Assembly (NCBI GenBank): GCA_015680685.1
Contig: MNCI01005015.1
Coordinates: 78,357 to 142,356 of the forward strand
Source of the DNA: Gnetum montanum
Lineage: Eukaryota > Streptophyta > Gnetopsida > Gnetales > Gnetaceae
Direction: 5' to 3'
DNA length: 64,000 bases
The position numbers and the translations under genes are program-made. Below are positions 57,707-64,000 of this stretch, piece by piece. Position 1 is the first letter of the stretch, and each line of letters begins with the position of its first letter. Under the pieces are notes generated by a model. That model had not been told where the DNA came from and ran no database searches. It saw nothing but the letters and a program-made list of their open reading frames with translations.

Positions 57707-59061
57707 TGTAATGACGAAAAACGTCGGCAGCTGGAAATACCGAACAAGGTTCCGTGTACACAGTTTTAACCACGGATCCGTGCAAGGGCTATGCTGGAAA
57801 AATGAATCCGCGGCGCCCTGAACGGTCTTGTCGATCAAATAGGGACTTACAGGTCAGTAAAACGATGGGGATTGCGAATGTTTGCACTGTTCGATTTGAT
57901 TCGAGGAATCGTAAAATGAAAGGAAAACAACGTGGATGAATCATAATAATAATAACGCTAAACGTGCCAAGATGAAGCTAACAGGAGAAAAACACGTGGT
58001 TTCAAACATCTATGCTTTGATTTTTAAAAGTATGTATGCTTTGTATGTCACGTTACAATGGGGAGACCCCGATAACTCAATGTAAAGTAAGCACAAAACA
58101 ACAAGAAAATTGCCCGAACAGAAGTCCAATCTACCTCGGAGGCCAAAGCTGGGATGCAAGGAAGGTCAAGCTCTGACGTCCACCGATCAACTATTTCTGA
58201 CCAGTAGAGCCTGTAAACCGGGCAAGATGATCTCACGATCCTTGTTCTACTTCTTTGCTTCGGGTAGTTTCAGTTCAGGACTGATAACAATCGCTGATGA
58301 GGAAAGTTGTGTCTTCCTCCAAAGGAACGATCGCTCTTGTTGCTAAGGTTCAAGCGAGGCGTGCTCTGTTTCTGCTGAAAGGTAATGCTGTCAACAAAAA
58401 GGTTGCTCTCTGTATCTCTGCTCAAGGTGATAACTGCTCCCTGCTCAGAAAATGCCCTTGCCCTTTTGATTTTCTGACCTTTGTATCTTTGTCAACTGGT
58501 GTATTTATAGGCTACGACGTCCTATGGAAAATGCGCAACCCTGGTGACGTGTATCCCGACCATTTTGGGTACCGTTGACTTGACCATTTTATGTCAAACT
58601 GTGACTACACACAATACGCTCATTTGCGTATTGTGCGTGTGAACAACAAGTGTGTGTCAGGCATGTTTCAACTGTCTTTAGGTTATATTACACTCATTCG
58701 CGTTGTGTTGCGTGTATGAGCATAATCTGGCATGAAAACAAAAAATTCAAATTGTTTTACGCTTGCGTACGCAGCCGCGCGTAATGAAGCGTAAACAATG
58801 TCTAGTCTTTGGCGATGAAATACCCTATGATACGCAACATTGCGTAACGTGCGTAAGACCTGTTAACCGCACGCCTCGAAAAAGTGTTGAACTGCTGTAC
58901 TTCTCTAGACTTTGCATTTGACTATTTTGGAGCTCATTACGCTCATTACGCTGCCGTGCGTAACAGAGCGTAAACTTGTCTTTGAACAAAGGCTGTCATG
59001 CGCTCTCGCTTGAATTGCGAATTTTTGCCTGAGGCCGACTCGCAATTTTCACGGTGTTTCA
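57707..59061 (-). repeat. T3 5' LTR
   Basis: Same length as the 3' LTR and about 95 percent identical in the part compared by hand. TATAAATA (minus) at 58509-58502. The outer end TGAAACACCG at 59061 abuts GTATG. Confidence 0.9.
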
Positions 59062-59066
59062 GTATG
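59062..59066. repeat. T3 target-site duplication, right copy
   Basis: GTATG follows the LTR end TTTCA and matches 41981-41985. Confidence 0.9.
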
Positions 59067-61830
59067 CATTTTTAAAGAATAGTAAACTAGTCATCATTAA
59101 TGCCAAACTTGCTCCTGAACAAAAAGAAAAGTTGTTGAAAGTGGTAAATAAATGGTCAAAAGGATTTTCTTGGTCATACCTAGAACTAACAAGGATCGAT
59201 CCAAGGATATTCTAGCACCGCATCTACACTAATCTGGCCATGAAGCCTAGGAAGCAGCCATAGAGATGGCTAAACCCCAAATTGAAGCAAATTGTTAAAG
59301 AGAAAATAGAGCAACTCCTCAAGGTAAGGTTTATCTATCCAATTGTAGATAGTGAGTGGGTTAGCCCACTTATAATTGTACCAAAGAAAGGTGGTAAATG
59401 GCAGGTTTGCATTGACTTTAGGTTATTAAATATGGCAACATTTAAGGATCACTTTCCTTTGTCATTCATGGATCAAGTATTAGACACCATATCCAGGCAT
59501 TATTATTATAGTTTCTTAGATGGTTATAATGGCTATAACCAAATCCAAATTGCACTAGAATACCAAGCCAAGACAACATTCATGAGTTTCTTGGGGACTT
59601 TTGCATACTGTAAGATGTCATTTAGCTTATGTAATTCCCTTGCAACATTTTAATGCTTAGTCCTTAGTATTTATCAAAAAAAAATCGGTAGTGGTATTGA
59701 AGTTTTCATGGATGACTTTTCCACCTATGGAGCTACATTTGAGTAAGCCTTGGACTGACTTGAGTAAGTACTAAAGAGATGTGTTGAGATAAACCTACAG
59801 TTGAATTGGCAAAAGAGCCATCTCATGGTCCAAGAAGGCATTGTGCTAGGGCATCGATTTTTCTAGAAATGAATTGAGGTATACCTAGAAAAGATAAGGG
59901 TCATCCAAGGAATAATACGCCAAGTAGAAACCATCAAAGATGTTCGATCATTCCTTGGACACACTAGTTAGTACCGACACTTTATTGAGAATTTCTCTAG
60001 GCTTGCTAAACCATTGGTAAAACTTACAAAGAAAGATGCACCATTCATTTGGACTAAGGAATGTGAAAATGCATTCCAACAATTAAAAGAGAAACTCATA
60101 GAAACACCAATCCTACGAGCACTAGATTGGTCCAAACCATTCCATATCAGGAAAGATGCATCTAACTATGCTTTGGGATCCATGCTCATGTAGATGGATG
60201 ATAAGAAATGTCCATATTATATCCATTACATGAGTTGAAGCATTGTGGAGGCACAATTAAATTACACTGCCATAGAAAAATAATTAATGGTAGTGATGTA
60301 TGTGCTAGAAAAGTTTAGACATTATGTGCTAGGTTACAAAGTATTTGTACATACGGACCATAGTGCAATTCACTTCCTTATGAATAAGCCGATGATAAGT
60401 CATTGTGTTATATGGTGGCTTTTGATCTTGCAAGATTTTGATATTACTATGGTAGATCAAAAACAAACCGAGAATGTGGTCGCTAACCATCTTTCTCACT
60501 TAAGATGGGATAATAAAGAGGAGGAGAGCCCGCTCTCTGATTAATTTCTAGACAAATTCCTCTTTACTGTTGCAATAAATGAACATATGCCTGAAAAAGT
60601 AATATGGTATAATGACATCCTCACATATCTTCTCACTCAAGAGATGCCACAAGACTTGGATTTTAGGAAAAAGAAATAATTTTTGCATCAGGTCAAATAC
60701 TTTATGGAAATTAATGGACACCTTTACAAGGTGTGTGTCGATGGCCTAATATGTTGGTGTGTCCTTGACGAAGATCAACTATGTCTTCTCCAAGATGCTC
60801 ATAAAGGACCTTGTGGAGGCCACTATGTAGGGAGATGCATGACCATAGAAAACTTGATGGTAGGATACTATTGGCCACAATCTTTAGAGATGCCCACCAG
60901 TTTCTCAAGTCTTGTAAATGTTCTCAACGTGATGGGGTGATGATCGCTTGTACGGAAGGTCCTCAATAGTGGATTCAACCACTAGAACCTTTTGACATAT
61001 GGGGCATTGACTTCATGGATCCCATCACACCCATGTCTAGCAAAAAACCATATATTATAGTAGTAGTTGACTATTGCACAAAATGGGCTAAAGCGATAGC
61101 CATTACAGATTGCACATCATCCACTGCCACTAAATTTATACAACAACATATCGTTAATAGGTTTGGCGTGCCATGTTTACTAATTTCAAATAATGGAACT
61201 CATTTCACAGGTGCCACATTTAGAAAATTAATGCAATGTTTGGGGGTAGAACATAAATTAATAGCACCTTACCACCCCCAAGCCAATGGTTAAGTAGAGG
61301 TAACCAACTGGGAGATTACAAAAATATTAACGTGAACCATTAGCAAATATAGGAAGGATTGGAGTATAAAACTTAATGATTCTCTCTAGGCTTATCGATC
61401 AACTTGGAAACTTCCTATTGGACATTCTCCCTATGAGTTAGTGTACAGAAAACTTCCAACACTCCCAATTCAATCCGAGCTCTATACACTCTCAACGGCC
61501 TATGAACTAAACCTTGGTCTACATTTAGCATAAAAGAAGAGATTGATCAATTTGAACATGCTAGAGAAAAATCACTTAGTGGCCCTATCTTTGAATGAGG
61601 TGAACAAGACATTCAACAAGTAATGCCATGACCTTAGAATTAGGAAAGTAAGGTTTCAACTAAGAGATAAGGTCCTCTATTGGAACCCCACACATGTACC
61701 TCAAAAGGAAAAATTTCAAACATTGTGGAAGGAACCTTATATAATTGATCAAACCTTTCCCTTTGGGGTTATGATAATTTACAAACCTGACAACCCAAAT
61801 AAAAAGTAGTTGGCCAATATCTAACAAATT
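59062..61830 (+). pseudogene. G2 pol: RT, RNase H, integrase (Athila-like)
   Basis: This continues the G2 frame cut at 41985. RT: LIIVPKKGGKW, CIDFRLLN, FLDGYNGYNQ (59315-59560), then MDDF near 59710. One gypsy RNase H follows (60060-60500, with YALGSM and HTDHSAIHFL); no second RNase H was seen. Integrase: CGGHYVGR zinc region near 60815, IWGIDFMDP near 60998, NNGTHF near 61190 (Asn for the second catalytic Asp) and a Glu in the VEVTN stretch near 61296. Many stops and a few shifts. RT lacks the extra segment after KKGG seen in typical angiosperm Athila elements (recalled, not searched). Confidence 0.8.
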
Positions 61831-63420
61831 AAACCTTCCCTAGAACCAAGATTGGCCAGTATAAATACCACCTCACCTAATGGACACCCACATTCTATTT
61901 TTTTAGATCTCCTCCTTTTAACTCATCCATGGCGGAGATGGCCATTCATGCTAACCATTACCATGGCCTCTCAGTTTTTCTACCCTTTTTATTTTTCACC
62001 TTTTTGATTTTCAATTTTTTCTAATTTTATACCATTTTTAGTACATTTAAATTTTCTTGATTATTGTACACTTTCTTATATTTTTTTACTTTGTTTTGTC
62101 TCTTGTGTTTCTTTTGATTAAGTATGATATTTTCTCATTTTTGCTAATAAATTTACGTTATTGTCACAAGACATAATGCTACTATTGTTGTTTACTAATG
62201 ATGGTTTGTGCTTAATGTGTGATTGTCAATGTCTGGTTTCTAGTTTTGAATTATGATGTCTAATAACTTTGACATGGTTTATTTTTCATGGGATATGTAG
62301 TGAGTCCATGTCATCCACCCATCCAAAGAACTCTATGGGTTTCCTTATTTTGTAAATTTGAGATCCCTTTTTCATTAAAGAAACTTTTAATTAATCAATG
62401 ACCTTGGTCATTCCAAAATCAGGAAGGATCCAAAGGTTTGTAAAGGGTGTGATTTCAAGGGGACTCAATACTCTTTATATTGTTCTTCTTGCTTGAGTGC
62501 TTGAGTGTTTTTTCATACACTTCTTATTGTTCCATACCACCCAATGATACGAAGCCAAATAATATCATCGCATGGTGTGGTTTCCATCATTCAAAAAAAA
62601 TGATGAGAATTCAAAGCATACCTCTTGGAAAAATAAAAGGGCTACAAGAACTAGTTATGGAACTCAAAAGACATACACCTATGCTTGAAGGTCCCCTCTA
62701 ACTAAGGCCCTCTCTCTCTCTCACTTCCTACTTCTCTCTCCTCTTTATGAAACAATGGTTTTATTGTGGGAACACTCTTGTGTCTCAAGTGGGTGTATTG
62801 GTTTTAGAGTGACAATGCAAAGTCACTGACAATAGATGGTTTTGGTCTGAACTAAGGATGAAACTTCTTGGGTCATTTTAACCATAATTCCATAAGGGAT
62901 TTCTTATGACCTCAATTTGGAACTCCATTCCACCTTCTCTATCATCTATCCATGCTGCCATAACTCACCTCACTATTGGGTTCTATGTTATGCTCTATGT
63001 CTTAGTTTGATGTATAGGGATTCTTGAGTGGATCCTTTTGGGGTTGGTCCTTAACTTATCATGATCATTAAATTGACTATGGGCCCCATGGACTCCTTAG
63101 TTCAGGTTATGCAAGGGCAAAATGGTCATGAACCTGCTATGGGGAGGACCCACTTGCATATCTTTTGGCTTGACTAGTTTCGCCTCCTCACCATTGACAT
63201 TTTTACGATCTTATATTTTGTATTTTCCATTGTATAAACCACTTAGTACTCCTTAATCTTTCATTGCATTCATCCATTAAATCAATTTTCTCCACTTTTT
63301 CAAATTTATGACCTTCAACATGCTCTTCTCATGATTTCATACTATTCTTGGTCTTCTAAGCTTTCATTTGACCCCAATTTCATAAAAAAATTCCTTGTAT
63401 TTTGAAATTTTGATCAAAGT
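61831..63420 (+). other. G2 3' untranslated region
   Basis: No gene recognised. It begins with the CTCATCCATGGCGGAGATGG block that in G1 flanks the gap, and shares several blocks with 35140-35960. It includes T-rich stretches at 61970-62110. Confidence 0.5.
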
Positions 63421-63488
63421 CAATGGTGGTCAATAGTTGCATTGTTACCTCATCGATGCAGCCGACCTTGTCGATGTAGCCGACCTCA

Positions 63489-63520
63489 TCGATAAGGCCC
63501 CATTGTCGAGGCCTTATCGA
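63489..63520. repeat. Perfect 11-bp inverted repeat
   Basis: TCGATAAGGCC (63489-63499) and GGCCTTATCGA (63510-63520) around a 10-base loop, preceded by two copies of TCGATG-x-AGCCGACCT. CTATATATACC follows near 63536, so this may be an LTR promoter region. Confidence 0.7.
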
Positions 63521-64000
63521 CATAATGTAAAAATACTATATATACCACTGAACACTTAGGAATTTTTTATCAATTGCTCATAACACATGGGAAATTTTTG
63601 CAATTTTTTAGAGCCCAAAACCTTCTAGAGTCCATAACTTTCAAATGGTTTGTCCAAATCACTCCATTTTTTGATCCTACACTTACCAAAGGTAAGATCC
63701 TTATCATTGGAGAGCCAAAAACCTTTAGGTTTTTGATGTAATTTTTGAAAATTTTTTCTAACTTCCCTAAGGGTTAGTAACTTTAATCATACATAAACAT
63801 CAAATTTTTCCAAGTTAACCCTTCTAACAACCTCCGAGATGATTTATCAATGATAATATGTAAATAGAAATGATAATTAAGTTAATTAAATTAGCTATAA
63901 TCACAACTTAGGCAAGTGTAACTACCCTCAAAAGTTAAGGTATCCTAATTATTTTAAGGTTACACAATGATTGCTAATCCATGGTTCTATTGTGATTACA
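63521..64000. other. AT-rich sequence, probably start of another LTR
   Basis: No gene seen. A TATA-like box near 63536 and CATAACTTTCAAATGGTTTG (63631-63650) look like LTR or leader sequence, but no second copy exists in the window to test this. Confidence 0.3.

Larger units (their letters stand above)
41986..59061 (-). mobile_element. T3: complete TAT/Ogre-like element, 17076 bp, with 5-bp target duplication
   Basis: Both LTRs (41986-43340 and 57707-59061) are 1355 bp and bounded by GTATG. On the minus strand: 5' LTR, primer site, gag-pro (57466-53678), hairpins (53475-53165), the antisense gene on the opposite strand (48846-52986), one hairpin, pol (48414-44984), 14 hairpins, polypurine stem-loop and 3' LTR. 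Hand comparison of the first 450 LTR bases gave about 23 differences, near 5 percent, mostly transitions. It is the reference copy for the family because every part is present, though gag-pro has two frameshifts and pol about six stops. Confidence 0.92.

Overview
The window is repeat-dense plant nuclear DNA with no recognisable ordinary host gene and no bacterial features. Almost everything is LTR retrotransposon, nested several levels deep. Long, old, AT-rich relics, a caulimovirid-like fragment and very large Ty3/gypsy elements fit a land plant with a big, slowly purged genome. A gymnosperm or similar lineage is possible, but the sequence does not prove it.

Two gypsy groups are present. Family T (four copies) resembles the TAT/Ogre lineage: a DDG-type protease, a gypsy RNase H plus a second archaeal-type RNase H, long internal regions and LTRs of 1.2-1.7 kb. 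T1 (+, 1-12761, left end outside) is inserted in the gag of T2 (+, 12762-28089). T2 is inserted in the gag-protease linker of T4 (-, 28090-33176). T4 is inserted in the gag of G1, an Athila-like element (+, 33177-37429). Further right, T3 (-, 41986-59061, complete, 17.1 kb, target duplication GTATG) is inserted exactly between the protease and RT regions of a second Athila-like element, G2 (39505-41985 and 59062 to about 63.4 kb). A decayed Ty1/copia relic lies between G1 and G2.

The outstanding feature is the internal plan of family T. Between the protease and RT regions, on the opposite strand, T1, T2 and T3 each carry a multi-exon gene (8 exons in T2 and T3) with its own TATA box, GT-AG introns and nearly constant exon lengths (exon 2 449/450/450; exon 4 1040/1041/1041; exon 7 785/785/818). 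Its second exon looks like an FCP1/NIF-type HAD phosphatase domain with an eroded catalytic motif. Later exons encode an alpha-helical domain, acidic linkers and a coiled coil.

The same elements carry clusters of a short motif at three fixed places: after gag-pro, before pol and after pol. The motif is a 3-8 bp stem, a 6-nt loop, the complementary arm, then TAAACT. Stem sequences differ between units while pairing is kept, which looks like compensatory change. In T1 one unit has expanded to an 18-copy, 30-bp tandem array. Palindromic GCGTATACGC and TTTACGC motifs fill both the LTRs and the first intron of the antisense gene.

Most coding regions carry in-frame stops, many explicable by C-to-T decay, so all copies here look defective. 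Exon joints, family names and domain calls were read by eye; no database search was possible.
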